Positions 26,624 through 35,856 of a stretch of DNA of 64,000 bases are shown one piece after another; position 1 is the stretch's first letter, and the number at the start of each line of letters is the position of its first letter. Made by a program: the position numbers and the translations under genes. The stretch is from Ponticaulis sp. (GTDB lineage: Bacteria; Pseudomonadota; Alphaproteobacteria; Caulobacterales; Hyphomonadaceae), in NCBI GenBank assembly GCA_002692725.1, contig NZLU01000025.1:186001-250000 (forward strand). Reading direction: 5' to 3'. The notes beneath the pieces are model-generated. The model was not told where the DNA came from. It saw only the letters and a program-made list of their open reading frames with translations, and ran no database searches.

Positions 26624-27532
26624 ATGACCACCGAGCACACTCTTACCGCAGAAATTGCATCTGAGCCTGTCTTTATTGTTCTGGTCGCCCGGGACGGCGA
26701 AACGCATCTGGTGCCGGACTATCTGAAAAGTGCGTCGGTCAAGCTCCTGGGGCCGGGGGCAACAGAGCTATATGTCGACGAAATGACGACCGCCGCAGAT
26801 GAGCTGAAAGCGCGGCTTAGTGCTGATGTCGGCGACCGGTTTGATATCTGCGTGACGGGTGAAGCCTCGCGGGAGAAAAAGCTTCTGATCTGCGATATGG
26901 ATTCCACCGTGATCGGTCAGGAATGTATTGATGAGCTGGCTGACTTTGCCGGCGTACGGGATCGGATTTCAGAGATCACGGAACGTGCCATGCGCGGTGA
27001 GCTGGACTTTGAGGCCGCGCTGACTGAACGGGTTGGCCTGTTGAAAGGGCTGTCTGGCGACGCGCTGCAAACCTGCTTTGACGAGCGGATCACGCTCAAT
27101 CCGGGTGTGAAGACACTGACAGCCACGATGAAGGCCAGAGGCGCGACGTGTCTTCTGGTGTCGGGCGGCTTCACCTTCTTCACGAGCCGGGTGGCGGAAG
27201 CTGCCGGGTTCACTGAAAACTATGCCAATACGCTCTTGTTCGACGGCGAGGCGCTATCCGGCGAGGTCGGACGACCAATTCTCGGACGTCAGGCCAAGCT
27301 CGATCGTCTGAATGCTGCAGTCGAGACGCTCGGCATTTCGAACAAGGACGTGCTGTCGATGGGCGACGGCGCGAACGATCTGTCCATGATTGAGGCGGCA
27401 GGGCTCGGCGTTGGATATAAACCGCACCCGATCCTGGCGAAAGCGGCTGAAGCCGTCATCGAAGGGGATTCTCTTGCGACGGCTCTGTATTTTCAGGGCA
27501 TCGCAAAGGCTGAGTGGGTGGTGGAAGACTGA
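26624..27532 (+). CDS. serB: Phosphoserine phosphatase
   Basis: 302 residues. An N-terminal ACT-like regulatory part (about 1-80) precedes a HAD-superfamily phosphatase core with nucleophile and acid in LICDMDSTVIGQE (D91, D93), motif II in LLVSGGFTFF, and motif III in LSMGDGANDLSMI. It makes serine from phosphoserine. It is divergent from miaA, with starts only about 40 bases apart, and is followed closely by the opposing protease gene. Confidence 0.96.
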   Translation: MTTEHTLTAEIASEPVFIVLVARDGETHLVPDYLKSASVKLLGPGATELYVDEMTTAADELKARLSADVGDRFDICVTGEASREKKLLICDMDSTVIGQECIDELADFAGVRDRISEITERAMRGELDFEAALTERVGLLKGLSGDALQTCFDERITLNPGVKTLTATMKARGATCLLVSGGFTFFTSRVAEAAGFTENYANTLLFDGEALSGEVGRPILGRQAKLDRLNAAVETLGISNKDVLSMGDGANDLSMIEAAGLGVGYKPHPILAKAAEAVIEGDSLATALYFQGIAKAEWVVED

Positions 27533-27537
27533 GGCCG

Positions 27538-28986
27538 TCAGGCCTCGATCTGAAGGGCGTAGAAGGAATAGCGGCCATGCCGCATGACCTTCACCAGCAG
27601 CGGGTCGGAACCGCCCTCTGATTCAAACAGATCATCGGCTTCCGTCGGTGATGTCACCGGCTTGAAGTTGATCTCGGTAATCACATCACCTTTTTCGAGC
27701 TGGCCGTAAGAGGGACCATCCGGATCGACCATGTCGACCAGTGCGCCTTCGACGGGTGCGGGAATTTGCCAGCGTCGACGCGCGTCTTCAGACACATCAA
27801 TCAGCTTCACGCCATAGGCGTTCGCGCCGACGAAGATTGGCGTTTCCACATCGGTATCCGGTTCTTCGTCTTCCACGTCTGCTTCGCGTTCTTTGAGCCG
27901 TACTGTGAGCTCGCGACGTTGGGTTTCCCGAATAATATTAATTTTGAGCGGTTTCTCGAGCTCGGATTCAGCGACTTTGCGAGATAGCTGACGCGTCTCT
28001 GAGATCAGATCGCCGTCAAAACGCAGAATAAGGTCGCCAACTTCGAGACCGGCATCTTCACCGGGGCTGCCTTCTTCGACGCTCGTGACAATCACGCCAG
28101 CCGCTGAGGCCAGACCATAGGTTTTGGCAAGCGCCTGATCGACAGACTGAATGTTGACGCCAAGCCAGCCTCGCTGAACACGTCCGTCTTCGATCAATTG
28201 ATTGACGATGATCGACGCCAGATTTGACGGGACAGAGAAACCAATACCTACCGAGCCGCCGGTGGGGGAGATGATTGCCGTGTTGACACCGACAACATCG
28301 CCATCAAGCGTGAAGAGCGGGCCACCGGAATTGCCTCGGTTGATCGCGGCATCTGTCTGAATGAAATCGTCATAGGAGCCTGCATTGATATCCCGGCTGC
28401 GGGCCGAGATAATGCCGGCGGAAACCGATCCGCCAAGACCGAACGGGTTACCAATCGCGATGACCCAGTCGCCAACTTCCGACACATCGGAATCTGCGAA
28501 TTTTACGGCTGGAAAAGTTTGCCCCGATTCAATCTTGAGAACGGCAATGTCTGTATCCGGATCGCGGCCGACCAGCGTGGCAGGATAGGTGCGGCCATCT
28601 GAGAAACCGACCTCAATCTCGTCAGCGCCTTCAATCACGTGATTATTCGTGACCACATGACCGGATTCGTCGATGACAAAGCCGGAGCCAAGCGAAGATG
28701 TGCGCTGAAAGCCATCGTCATCACGGCCGAACAAATCGTTGAACCGCTCCATTGGAGAGCCCTGAGGAAAATCGGGCAAACCGGCCTGAATCACGCGTTG
28801 TGAAGTGGAGATATTCACGACCGACGGCATGAGGCGCTTGGACAGTTCAGAAAACCCATCAGGCGTTGGACGGCTTGGCGTGACTGAACTGCCTTCCGAT
28901 TCGGCGTCGACATTTTGTGCCAGGCCGGGAAGCGGCGCGGCCAGAGAAAGAAGAAGTCCGAGAATGACGGGTTTGTTCAGGTCCAT
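27538..28986 (-). CDS. Do-family periplasmic serine protease/chaperone (DegP/MucD-type)
   Basis: 482 residues from ATG 28986; a TTG further upstream only extends the signal peptide. Signal peptide to about residue 24 (GLAQ), trypsin-like domain with the triad His in VVTNNHVIEG, Asp in DPDTDIAVLK and Ser in NRGNSGGPLF, then two PDZ domains (GWLGVNIQSV onwards and a shorter second one near the end). It degrades misfolded envelope proteins. The order hflK-hflC-DUF2065-Do protease is common in alphaproteobacteria. Confidence 0.95.
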   Translation of the reverse strand: MDLNKPVILGLLLSLAAPLPGLAQNVDAESEGSSVTPSRPTPDGFSELSKRLMPSVVNISTSQRVIQAGLPDFPQGSPMERFNDLFGRDDDGFQRTSSLGSGFVIDESGHVVTNNHVIEGADEIEVGFSDGRTYPATLVGRDPDTDIAVLKIESGQTFPAVKFADSDVSEVGDWVIAIGNPFGLGGSVSAGIISARSRDINAGSYDDFIQTDAAINRGNSGGPLFTLDGDVVGVNTAIISPTGGSVGIGFSVPSNLASIIVNQLIEDGRVQRGWLGVNIQSVDQALAKTYGLASAAGVIVTSVEEGSPGEDAGLEVGDLILRFDGDLISETRQLSRKVAESELEKPLKINIIRETQRRELTVRLKEREADVEDEEPDTDVETPIFVGANAYGVKLIDVSEDARRRWQIPAPVEGALVDMVDPDGPSYGQLEKGDVITEINFKPVTSPTEADDLFESEGGSDPLLVKVMRHGRYSFYALQIEA

Positions 28987-29087
28987 GTATAAATCCAACG
29001 CTTCATGCTTCCCTACCCATATTAGTCATAAGCGCTTCGCAGCAAGCCCGCAATTGCCTCTCCTGCATTCTGTGACAGGTTTAAAGA

Positions 29088-29330
29088 CTAGCGTAAAAAT
29101 CGCGCTGCGACGTAGATCAGAACAGCACCGATCGCCGCGGCCATGATGCCGGATTGTCGGACCTGGTCTTCATTCGCGCTCAACAAAAAAGCGGCCATTC
29201 GCTTCATAAAGTCGGGAGCGATGGCATAGAGCAGGCCTTCTACGGCGAAAAGAAGGCCTGCAGCAAAGATTATCGTGTAAAGCACGAAATCAAATTGGTT
29301 ACTGTCCGCCAGCGACGCGGGCGCGATCAA
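29088..29330 (-). CDS. DUF2065 family small membrane protein
   Basis: 80 residues with two membrane helices (about 15-36 and 60-78) separated by a short basic loop (APDFMKRMAAFLLS). It fits DUF2065, a small inner-membrane family usually next to hflC. Its first 32 bases overlap the end of hflC in another frame, so the two are probably translationally coupled. Function unknown; the fixed position suggests a link to HflKC. Confidence 0.88.
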   Translation of the reverse strand: MIAPASLADSNQFDFVLYTIIFAAGLLFAVEGLLYAIAPDFMKRMAAFLLSANEDQVRQSGIMAAAIGAVLIYVAARFLR

Positions 29331-30210
29331 TAAACACCTGACAAAGATCCAGATTGCCCGGATCAGTCACGACAATCGTGCCTTCCTCAATGGCTTCTTC
29401 ACACGCGATGAGCGCACGCTGGAAGCGGAAGAAGTCGAGATCGCGGCCATAGGCGTCAGCGTAGATCTTGTTTCGCTGTGCGTCGCCTGCACCGCGGACT
29501 TGCTCTGATTCCTGGTTGGCTTCAGCCAGGATGACCGTCTGCTGGCGTTCCGCCTGAGCCCGGATCAGCCGCGCGCGTTCTTCACCTTCAGAACGAATAC
29601 GCTGAGCTTCCTGCTGACGTTCGGTTTGCATTCGGGCGTAAACGCCTTCTGCAACGGCGGCTGGCAAGTCAGCCTGACGGATACGAACATCGATGATGTC
29701 GATGCCAGTCCCGGCCAGAGCGTCGTTCACATTGAGACGAATTTCTTCCATCAGAGACGCACGCTGACCTGAAATGATCTCAGGAACCGGCACGCGGCCC
29801 AACGCGTCACGAATGTTCGATTCGGTGAATCGCTGGAGCTGTGAGTTTGCGCCGATTTCAGTCCGGAGACGCTGATAGAATTTCAGCGGGTCAACAATTC
29901 GCCAGCGAACGAAGGCGTCCACTGTCAGACGACGCTGGTCTGATGCCAGGACTTCGATGTCCGGAATGTCGGTGCCGATATTCTTACGGTCGAGGGTGAT
30001 GACCTCTTCCCATGGAAGTTTGAAGAACAGGCCGGCTTCATCGACCATCTGGCCAGATTCGCTTTCCTGATATTCGTTCCGGACTTCCACCGGGCTACCA
30101 AATTGCAGAACGAGAGCCTGCTGATCCTGACGGACCACGTAAAATGAGTTCAGACCGACAAGCCCAGCAATGCCGAGAATGACGATGAATACGATCAAAA
30201 AGCCTTTCAT
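29299..30210 (-). CDS. hflC: HflC, regulator of membrane protease FtsH
   Basis: 303 residues: an N-terminal membrane anchor (about 4-25), a stomatin/prohibitin (SPFH) domain starting FYVVRQDQQALVLQFG, and a long charged coiled coil (ERQQEAQRIRSEGEERARLIRAQ, broken here for brevity). With HflK it builds a large membrane cage around FtsH and tunes degradation of membrane proteins. It lies 12 bases after hflK. Confidence 0.96.
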   Translation of the reverse strand: MKGFLIVFIVILGIAGLVGLNSFYVVRQDQQALVLQFGSPVEVRNEYQESESGQMVDEAGLFFKLPWEEVITLDRKNIGTDIPDIEVLASDQRRLTVDAFVRWRIVDPLKFYQRLRTEIGANSQLQRFTESNIRDALGRVPVPEIISGQRASLMEEIRLNVNDALAGTGIDIIDVRIRQADLPAAVAEGVYARMQTERQQEAQRIRSEGEERARLIRAQAERQQTVILAEANQESEQVRGAGDAQRNKIYADAYGRDLDFFRFQRALIACEEAIEEGTIVVTDPGNLDLCQVFIDRARVAGGQ

Positions 30211-30222
30211 GTCACTTTCTCC

Positions 30223-31347
30223 TTAATTGCCAGAATTGCGAACTGTACGGTCGAGCGGCAGATAAGGCACTGCGCCCGAATTGTTATCGAGGATGGTCTT
30301 TTCGGTGCGCGACAAGACGCGTTCCATGGTTTCAAGATACATCCGTTCTTTGGTCACGCGAGGCGCCTGACGATACTCGTCATAAATCTGATTGAAGCGG
30401 GAGGCCTGACCCGTTGCGTCAGCAATCACCTGATCGCGATAACCTTCAGCGGCCTGAAGAATTCGTGAGGCTTCACCGCGGGCTTCCGGGACGATCCGGT
30501 TGGAATAACGCGTGGCTTCGTTGATGACCTGCTCGGCATCCTGTTGGGCCACGTTCACGTCGTTAAATGCCTGAATAACCTGAGCTGGTGGGTCGCCTTT
30601 GGCGATCTGTACGTCGAGAATGTCGACACCGGCGCGATATTCATCAAGCAATTGCTGGGTCTGTTCGCGCACCTGTTGAGCAACTTCTGCACGTTCCGTT
30701 GTGATCACGCGCTGAAGCTCGGACTTGCCGACGACTTCGCGCATGACCGATTCTGCCACCGTCTGAACCGTGCTTTCCGGATCTTTCACATTCAGGATAA
30801 AATCCTGCGGTCGATCAGATTTGACCTTCCAGAAGACCGAGAACTGAACATCGGCGATATTTTCATCCTGTGTCAGCATCAGGCTTTCTTCAGAACGCTC
30901 GCCGATGCGAACTTCCTGTTGCTCCTCAACCGGGATCAGGACATGTGTTTCCAGAGGACGGGGCAGGTGAATGTGAATTCCGGCCGGCAAATTGCGCTCC
31001 CACTTACCGAACTGGAAGACAGCCGCTTGCTGTCCTGCATCAACGATCACAACGCCGGTCGCAGCCCAGGCAACGACGAGTGCGCCACACAGAAGGGCGA
31101 CACCGGCAATGCCGAGACCTTTACCGCCACCGCCACCGCTTCCGGAACCATTCCCATTGCGTCCGCCCCAGGCACCTTTGAAACGGTCCTGAACTTTCCG
31201 CAGCTGATCTTCGAGGTCAGGGCCTTGTCCCCCGCCGTTTCCGGAGGGACGTCCCCATGGAGATTTGTTCTTGTCGTCTCCGCCGCCGGAGCCTCCTCCC
31301 GAGCCCCATGGGCCGTTGCCGCCATTGTTCTGGTCGTTCCAGGGCAT
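30223..31347 (-). CDS. hflK: HflK, regulator of membrane protease FtsH
   Basis: 374 residues. The first 75 residues are Gly/Asn-rich and cytoplasmic, as is usual for HflK; one membrane helix follows (about 76-97, GIAGVALLCGALVVAWAAT), then the SPFH domain (VFQFGKWERNLPAGIHIHLP) and a coiled coil. It is the partner of HflC and the first gene of the hflK-hflC-DUF2065 group. It is divergent from mrp. Confidence 0.96.
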   Translation of the reverse strand: MPWNDQNNGGNGPWGSGGGSGGGDDKNKSPWGRPSGNGGGQGPDLEDQLRKVQDRFKGAWGGRNGNGSGSGGGGGKGLGIAGVALLCGALVVAWAATGVVIVDAGQQAAVFQFGKWERNLPAGIHIHLPRPLETHVLIPVEEQQEVRIGERSEESLMLTQDENIADVQFSVFWKVKSDRPQDFILNVKDPESTVQTVAESVMREVVGKSELQRVITTERAEVAQQVREQTQQLLDEYRAGVDILDVQIAKGDPPAQVIQAFNDVNVAQQDAEQVINEATRYSNRIVPEARGEASRILQAAEGYRDQVIADATGQASRFNQIYDEYRQAPRVTKERMYLETMERVLSRTEKTILDNNSGAVPYLPLDRTVRNSGN

Positions 31348-31446
31348 AAAGCCGCTCCTCTTAATGTCCTCTTCTCCACATGGATTTGTGGAATCGACTT
31401 CCTATTTAGGGTTTGTTTCTGCCCTTTGCCACAAAGGCCTTCAAGT

Positions 31447-32637
31447 ATGCGGTTTCTAAAATCAAAGCTTCCGAGTTCAAAATCTATTGAATCTGCTCTG
31501 CGAGCGGTGTCCGATCCGGCTTCGGGGAAACCTCTGCCGGACTCTGGGCGCATCGATTCTCTGATCGTTTCGCCGAAGGGCGATGTTGCTCTGGCGCTCT
31601 CCGGATCAGCCGAGACACAGGATCAGGATGAGCGCTTGCGTTACGAAGTTGAGCAGATCGTCAGCAATCAGCCAAAGGTCGGGAAGGTGAGCGTGATGCT
31701 GACATCGCATTCAGACGCCCCTGCGCCGCGCGCCGCGCCTGCTCAGCCTGCGTCTTCTGGCACACGACGGGTTGAAAAGGGCAGCGGCCTTGCGTCGGAT
31801 CGCTCAGGGCCGGCACCGGGTGGTGCTGCGCCATCTACGCTTGAGATACCAGGCGTGAAAAACATTATCGCGGTCGCGAGCGCCAAGGGTGGCGTCGGAA
31901 AATCGACTCTGGCGCTTAATCTGGCCATTGGGCTGGCTGAGCGTGGTTTGAAGATTGGTGTGCTGGACGCTGACGTTTATGGCCCGTCAATCCCGACCAT
32001 GACCGGAACGGTTGAGGCGAGCCCGACCGCCAATGACAAAGGCAAGCTTATTCCCATTGAGGCGTTCGGTCTGAAACTCATGTCGATTGGCTATGTTTCA
32101 GACGTCGATGCCCCAATGATCTGGCGCGGACCCGTTGTGATGTCGGCTTTGACCCAGATGATGAAAGACGTCGACTGGGGAGAGCTGGATCTGCTGATCC
32201 TCGATACGCCGCCAGGAACAGGCGATGTTCAGCTGACTTTGGCTCAGCGCATCAAGCTGTCCGGTGCAATCATTGTCTCAACACCGCAGGAAGTTGCTCT
32301 GGCTGACGTGCGCCGGGGTGTCGCGATGTTTGGCAAGACGGGCGTTCCGGTGCTGGGCATTGTCGAGAACATGTCCTGGTTTGAAGATCCGGTGTCCGGA
32401 AATCGCAGCTATCTGTTCGGTGAGGGGGGCGCGCGCCAACTCGCCGACAAGCTGGAGATATCCCTCTTGGGCGAGGTGCCGTTGGTTCAGGGCATTCGTG
32501 AGGGCGGAGATAACGGCTTGCCAGCAGCTTCAGATTCCGAAACCGTTCGCGAAGTTTATCTCGGGATTGCTGATCGCATGCTGGAAGCGCTTTCCGTCCA
32601 GACTTTACCCCCAGCACCTGAAATTATCTTTGAATAA
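31447..32637 (+). CDS. mrp: Mrp/ApbC-family iron-sulfur carrier P-loop ATPase
   Basis: 396 residues from ATG 31447 (AAAGG nine bases before). The frame stays open far upstream, but that part is antisense to hflK and is not protein-like. An N-terminal FSCA/DUF59 domain (10-90), a Pro/Ala-rich linker and a ParA-type ATPase with deviant Walker A AKGGVGKST (146-154), DADVYGPSIP and DTPPGTGD are visible. The CxxC normally found after NMSYF is missing (MSWFEDPVSGNRS), as seems common in alphaproteobacterial relatives. It likely helps deliver Fe-S clusters. Confidence 0.93.
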   Translation: MRFLKSKLPSSKSIESALRAVSDPASGKPLPDSGRIDSLIVSPKGDVALALSGSAETQDQDERLRYEVEQIVSNQPKVGKVSVMLTSHSDAPAPRAAPAQPASSGTRRVEKGSGLASDRSGPAPGGAAPSTLEIPGVKNIIAVASAKGGVGKSTLALNLAIGLAERGLKIGVLDADVYGPSIPTMTGTVEASPTANDKGKLIPIEAFGLKLMSIGYVSDVDAPMIWRGPVVMSALTQMMKDVDWGELDLLILDTPPGTGDVQLTLAQRIKLSGAIIVSTPQEVALADVRRGVAMFGKTGVPVLGIVENMSWFEDPVSGNRSYLFGEGGARQLADKLEISLLGEVPLVQGIREGGDNGLPAASDSETVREVYLGIADRMLEALSVQTLPPAPEIIFE

Positions 32638-32726
32638 TCGCGCCTGACGGGAGCAAATAGAAAAAATCCTCATTTTGGGCTGATGAGTTGCCTTGCCAGC
32701 TTGCGAAAGATTGGGTTGGGTATGGC

Positions 32727-33392
32727 ATGTCTGACGCTCAGGATCGCAGCCTCTCAGTAGAGCATTTGTTTTCGACGCCGCTGATCCGCGCGCGTCACCC
32801 TGAGCTTGATCGTCTTGTCGAGCCGCTGAAGGCCGCCATTTACAAGCGAAAGCAGGAACATCCCGGCGTTACGCGTTCAAATCAGGGCGGATGGCATTCC
32901 GACGGAAATATGCGGGATTGGGCCGGAGCGGATGCCGAAGCGCTGATCCGTGTCGCCGTGGACGCCGTTGAGCGTCATCTGCATAATACCAACCCGCATC
33001 CCAATCTCCGTATGGGTTGGAATATTGAGATCTGGGCGAATGTGAATGCGGCAGGAAACGCAAATGCAGCGCACTGTCACCCCGGCGCGTTCGCCTCTGC
33101 GGTGTTCTATGTGGATCTTGGCAATGAAGGGAAACCTGCGAAAGACGGCCACATTCTGTTGCAGGATCCGCGCTTCCCATTAGCCTTCATGCAGCAGCCG
33201 GGCATTCTCTGGCCGGGGCCCAATGAGAAGCCGGTGGAATCTCAGTTTGCCCTTCTGCCATCGGTCGGCGAACTCATCGTGTTTCCAAGCTGGTTGATGC
33301 ATTCAGTGAAAGCACACACGGGAAGTGGGGAACGCATTTCGATTGCGATCAATCTCAGCATGCAATGGCAGTATCAGGAATCGCCGAGATGA
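32727..33392 (+). CDS. Putative 2-oxoglutarate/Fe(II) oxygenase (TIGR02466-like)
   Basis: 221 residues from ATG 32727. The double-stranded beta-helix core has the first metal-ligand region AAHCHPGAFASAVFYVDLG, the substrate-side segment LLQDPR, and the distal ligand and 2-oxoglutarate Arg in FPSWLMHSV and ERISIAINL. The DPR, FPSWL-H-V and R-SI-N pattern matches the TIGR02466 group of predicted dioxygenases. Substrate unknown. Its stop overlaps the next gene's ATG by four bases, so the two are likely coupled. Confidence 0.82.
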   Translation: MSDAQDRSLSVEHLFSTPLIRARHPELDRLVEPLKAAIYKRKQEHPGVTRSNQGGWHSDGNMRDWAGADAEALIRVAVDAVERHLHNTNPHPNLRMGWNIEIWANVNAAGNANAAHCHPGAFASAVFYVDLGNEGKPAKDGHILLQDPRFPLAFMQQPGILWPGPNEKPVESQFALLPSVGELIVFPSWLMHSVKAHTGSGERISIAINLSMQWQYQESPR

Positions 33393-34222
33393 GCGGCGCA
33401 CCCGAAATCTGGCCGCAAGACCCCTGGGGGCGCGTGTTGAACGGAGCACTAGATCTGCATACGCTGGATGCCAATTGTCTGGATATCGCGCAGACAGCGG
33501 CTGATCTCGCCTTTGAACGCTTCGAAGATGCGCTGCATAGTGTCTATCTGTCCGGCAGCATGGCGCGGGGCCTGAGCTATGACGGGAGCTTCATCATCGT
33601 CCTGCGGCATATGCGACAAGCAGTAGGCATTGATCTGTTCTGCGCGGCTGCCGCCTTGCGCGTTCAGAAGCTGCACCCGGAAATCCAGTCCTGCACGTTT
33701 GAAGTGTTCTGCTGGGATGAAGTTTTTCCCGCCGATGGCTGTTTCTCACATCCCCGCTTCCGAATAGGTGTGAACAGTATTGCAATCGCCGGTCGTGATT
33801 TAAAGCGCCTTATTGCCCCGCAAAAGCTCACGCCAGCCGCCGCGAATGCGCAGATCGTTGGCATGGTCGGACGTTTGCAGAATCTGCGTCATCGTCTGAA
33901 GGCCGTCGCGACCGAAAGTCGCGTGCGCGCAACGAGCCGTCAATTTGCGCAAATTGCGCTGACCGGCGCCTTTGCCTGCGTGATGACCGCCGAGCAGATC
34001 TATAGCGAAGATTTTGAGACGATGGCGCGCTATCTCAGCCTCAATCTGCCGGATAATCAGCAATCGATTGACCTGCTCGTCAAACTATCTGCGCAAGGCA
34101 CGTCTTCATCTCTGGAGGCGCTGGCGATTACTGAGGACGCCATGACCTGGCTTCCGGACATGGCAGAAAACTGGCTGGACGCGCACAATCCGAAGCGCGA
34201 CGACACCCTCAAACTGGTCTAG
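33389..34222 (+). CDS. Nucleotidyltransferase-fold protein with lost catalytic acids
   Basis: 277 residues from ATG 33389, chosen because it forms an ATGA overlap with the oxygenase stop and has CAGGA upstream. Residues about 55-75 (VYLSGSMARGLSYDGSFIIVL) follow the polymerase-beta-type nucleotidyltransferase pattern of a Gly-Ser turn and helix, but the expected DxD is replaced by hydrophobic residues, so catalysis is doubtful. The rest is mostly helical. Function unknown; it may be a pseudo-enzyme working with the oxygenase. The 3' end overlaps folA by four bases, tail to tail. Confidence 0.6.
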   Translation: MSGAPEIWPQDPWGRVLNGALDLHTLDANCLDIAQTAADLAFERFEDALHSVYLSGSMARGLSYDGSFIIVLRHMRQAVGIDLFCAAAALRVQKLHPEIQSCTFEVFCWDEVFPADGCFSHPRFRIGVNSIAIAGRDLKRLIAPQKLTPAAANAQIVGMVGRLQNLRHRLKAVATESRVRATSRQFAQIALTGAFACVMTAEQIYSEDFETMARYLSLNLPDNQQSIDLLVKLSAQGTSSSLEALAITEDAMTWLPDMAENWLDAHNPKRDDTLKLV

Positions 34223-34743
34223 CGCGCTTTTCGGTCAAGAATGCGGAAGATCGTCTCATAGTCATCTTTCTCACCAGACGGAATCCGCTCAGACTTTTGT
34301 TCGGTCCATGCGGCTTCGTCGATCTCGGGGAAATATGTATCGCCTTTAATGTCGGCGCACACTTCTGTGACATATAACCGATCAGAAACGGGCAGGGCGT
34401 GTTCGTACAATCCGGCGCCGCCAATCACGAAAATTTCTTCATCCCCGGCTCTGATCGCCATGGAGCGCGCCATTGAGACGGCGGAGTTCAAGCTTGAACA
34501 AAGCCAGGCAGACGGAAGTGAGAGGTCGGGATTGCGGCTGACGACAAGGTTAGGGCGATTGGGAAGCGGCTTTCGCGGTAAGCTGTCCCAGGTTTTTCGG
34601 CCCATAATAACAGGCTTTCCTGAGGTGAGCGATTTGAAGCGCTTCAGATCTGACGACAATCGCCATGGCATATCACCGTCGCGACCGATCACCCCATTTC
34701 GGGTGCGGGCAACAATCAGGCAAAGTTTCGGAAAATCAGTCAT
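34219..34743 (-). CDS. folA: Dihydrofolate reductase
   Basis: 174 residues from ATG 34743 (MTDFPKLCLIVARTRNGVIG); a longer start would add 19 unrelated residues. The active-site segment GDMPWRLSSDLKRFKSLT has the catalytic Asp (chromosomal enzymes have Asp or Glu there), followed by the NADPH-binding MGRKTWDSLP and IFVIGGAGLYEHAL. It regenerates tetrahydrofolate, needed because ThyA (36807) produces dihydrofolate. In many alphaproteobacteria folA and thyA are adjacent; here four genes separate them. Confidence 0.95.
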   Translation of the reverse strand: MTDFPKLCLIVARTRNGVIGRDGDMPWRLSSDLKRFKSLTSGKPVIMGRKTWDSLPRKPLPNRPNLVVSRNPDLSLPSAWLCSSLNSAVSMARSMAIRAGDEEIFVIGGAGLYEHALPVSDRLYVTEVCADIKGDTYFPEIDEAAWTEQKSERIPSGEKDDYETIFRILDRKAR

Positions 34744-34851
34744 AGAGCAGGCCGCTGGAAATTGAGCTGAGGTCAGGATGTGATAAGGCTTCAGAGACAA
34801 TGATTTGGGGGGCAGAAGTCAAGCTCCGTGGAATTCCTGGAGGACTGATCT

Positions 34852-35598
34852 TTGACCGTACCTGCTTCCATATTTGATCAAATTGTCTCTGCAATTGTCT
34901 ATAGGGCAGAACTTGGCCGGGTTTCAGAGCTCTCCAATCCCGGAACGGCCATGCATGCAGGCATTGTTTTCGCCCTGATTATTGCGACGGGATTCTTGAT
35001 CTGGAAGCTGAAGGGCCGTGCCTGGGCATATCTCTATGTTGCCGTGATTCCTTTCCTGAACTGGTCCTTCGGTAATGTTCCGAATCTCGAGTTTGTTGGG
35101 GGAGGCGTCGACTTCCTCTGGCCCGGGCAAGGAAAGACCGACGGAAGCGTGCTGCTGCATCCGCTGACGCTGGTCACGGGTTGCGTGTTCGTCTTGCGCG
35201 ATTTCGTGCAGCGGGAAATGGGACATCGTGTTCTGATCGTCATGATCGCTGCGATTGGCTGGTCGTTCTATTACTCCTGGCCGGTAATTGCGATTGCCTC
35301 TGGGCTCGCCTTTGCGATTTCAGAGTTTGTCGACTGGCTCCTTTTCACCTTCACCAAGTACCGTCTTTCGACACGTATTTTGTTGTCGAGTGCTGCTGCG
35401 GTCCCGCTCGACACCACCGTCTTCCTGTATGGCGCGGCGTTGGCGCGGCAAATGGCCTTCGGCGAGCCATTGAGTGACACGTTCAATCTGGCTAACTGGA
35501 TTGTGTTTGTGATTGGCAAAATGATCGGTGCGTTAGTCGTATCGTCCATGATCCGTATGCGCGAAAAGCGCGGCGAGGTCGATCCGCAAGCCGCCTGA
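34852..35598 (+). CDS. VUT-family membrane transporter (queuosine precursor transporter-like)
   Basis: 248 residues with about six membrane helices. The VUT marks are RDFVQREMGHR after the third helix, the ISEFVDWLLFTF helix, and VPLDTTVFLYGA. Relatives include YhhQ, which imports queuosine precursors; the substrate here is inferred only from family. Translation starts at TTG 34852: GGAGGA lies seven bases before it and no ATG follows until residue 34, after the family N-terminus. Confidence 0.8.
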   Translation: MTVPASIFDQIVSAIVYRAELGRVSELSNPGTAMHAGIVFALIIATGFLIWKLKGRAWAYLYVAVIPFLNWSFGNVPNLEFVGGGVDFLWPGQGKTDGSVLLHPLTLVTGCVFVLRDFVQREMGHRVLIVMIAAIGWSFYYSWPVIAIASGLAFAISEFVDWLLFTFTKYRLSTRILLSSAAAVPLDTTVFLYGAALARQMAFGEPLSDTFNLANWIVFVIGKMIGALVVSSMIRMREKRGEVDPQAA

Positions 35599-35636
35599 AT
35601 TCGCGTCTGGCGCGCCACCTGCACACGTTCAGGTTT

Positions 35637-35831
35637 ATGAGCCAGAACGGGACGGGTGGCAGGATGAAACTTGAATACGCTTTGATACTTGCGCTCGTGG
35701 CAGTCGCCATTATTGGTGGCTTATCTCATATCTCCGGCAATCTGAACGCGACATTCCAAACCGCAGCATCGTCAGCCGATGCTGAAGCCAGAAATGGTGG
35801 CATGTCTGCAAAATCGACCGACAAGCGCTGA
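35637..35831 (+). CDS. Orphan Flp/Fap-type IVb pilin
   Basis: 64 residues. A short basic leader ends in Gly8, then RMKLEY places Glu at +5 of the mature protein, followed by a hydrophobic helix ALILALVAVAIIGGLSH and the Flp-like tail GNLNATFQTAASS. This matches prepilin-peptidase (TadV/CpaA) substrates. The rest of a tad/cpa locus is not in the window; only a TadG-like gene lies 2 kb away (37847). It may be a secondary pilin or pseudopilin using machinery encoded elsewhere. Confidence 0.78.
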   Translation: MSQNGTGGRMKLEYALILALVAVAIIGGLSHISGNLNATFQTAASSADAEARNGGMSAKSTDKR

Positions 35832-35856
35832 CTGCATTGGATCGTCCGTTGGGCTG

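Noticed and set aside
30544-31446. Long open frame in front of mrp on the plus strand
   Set aside because: It is antisense to hflK, the translated part is not protein-like, and mrp has its own start at 31447 with a ribosome site.
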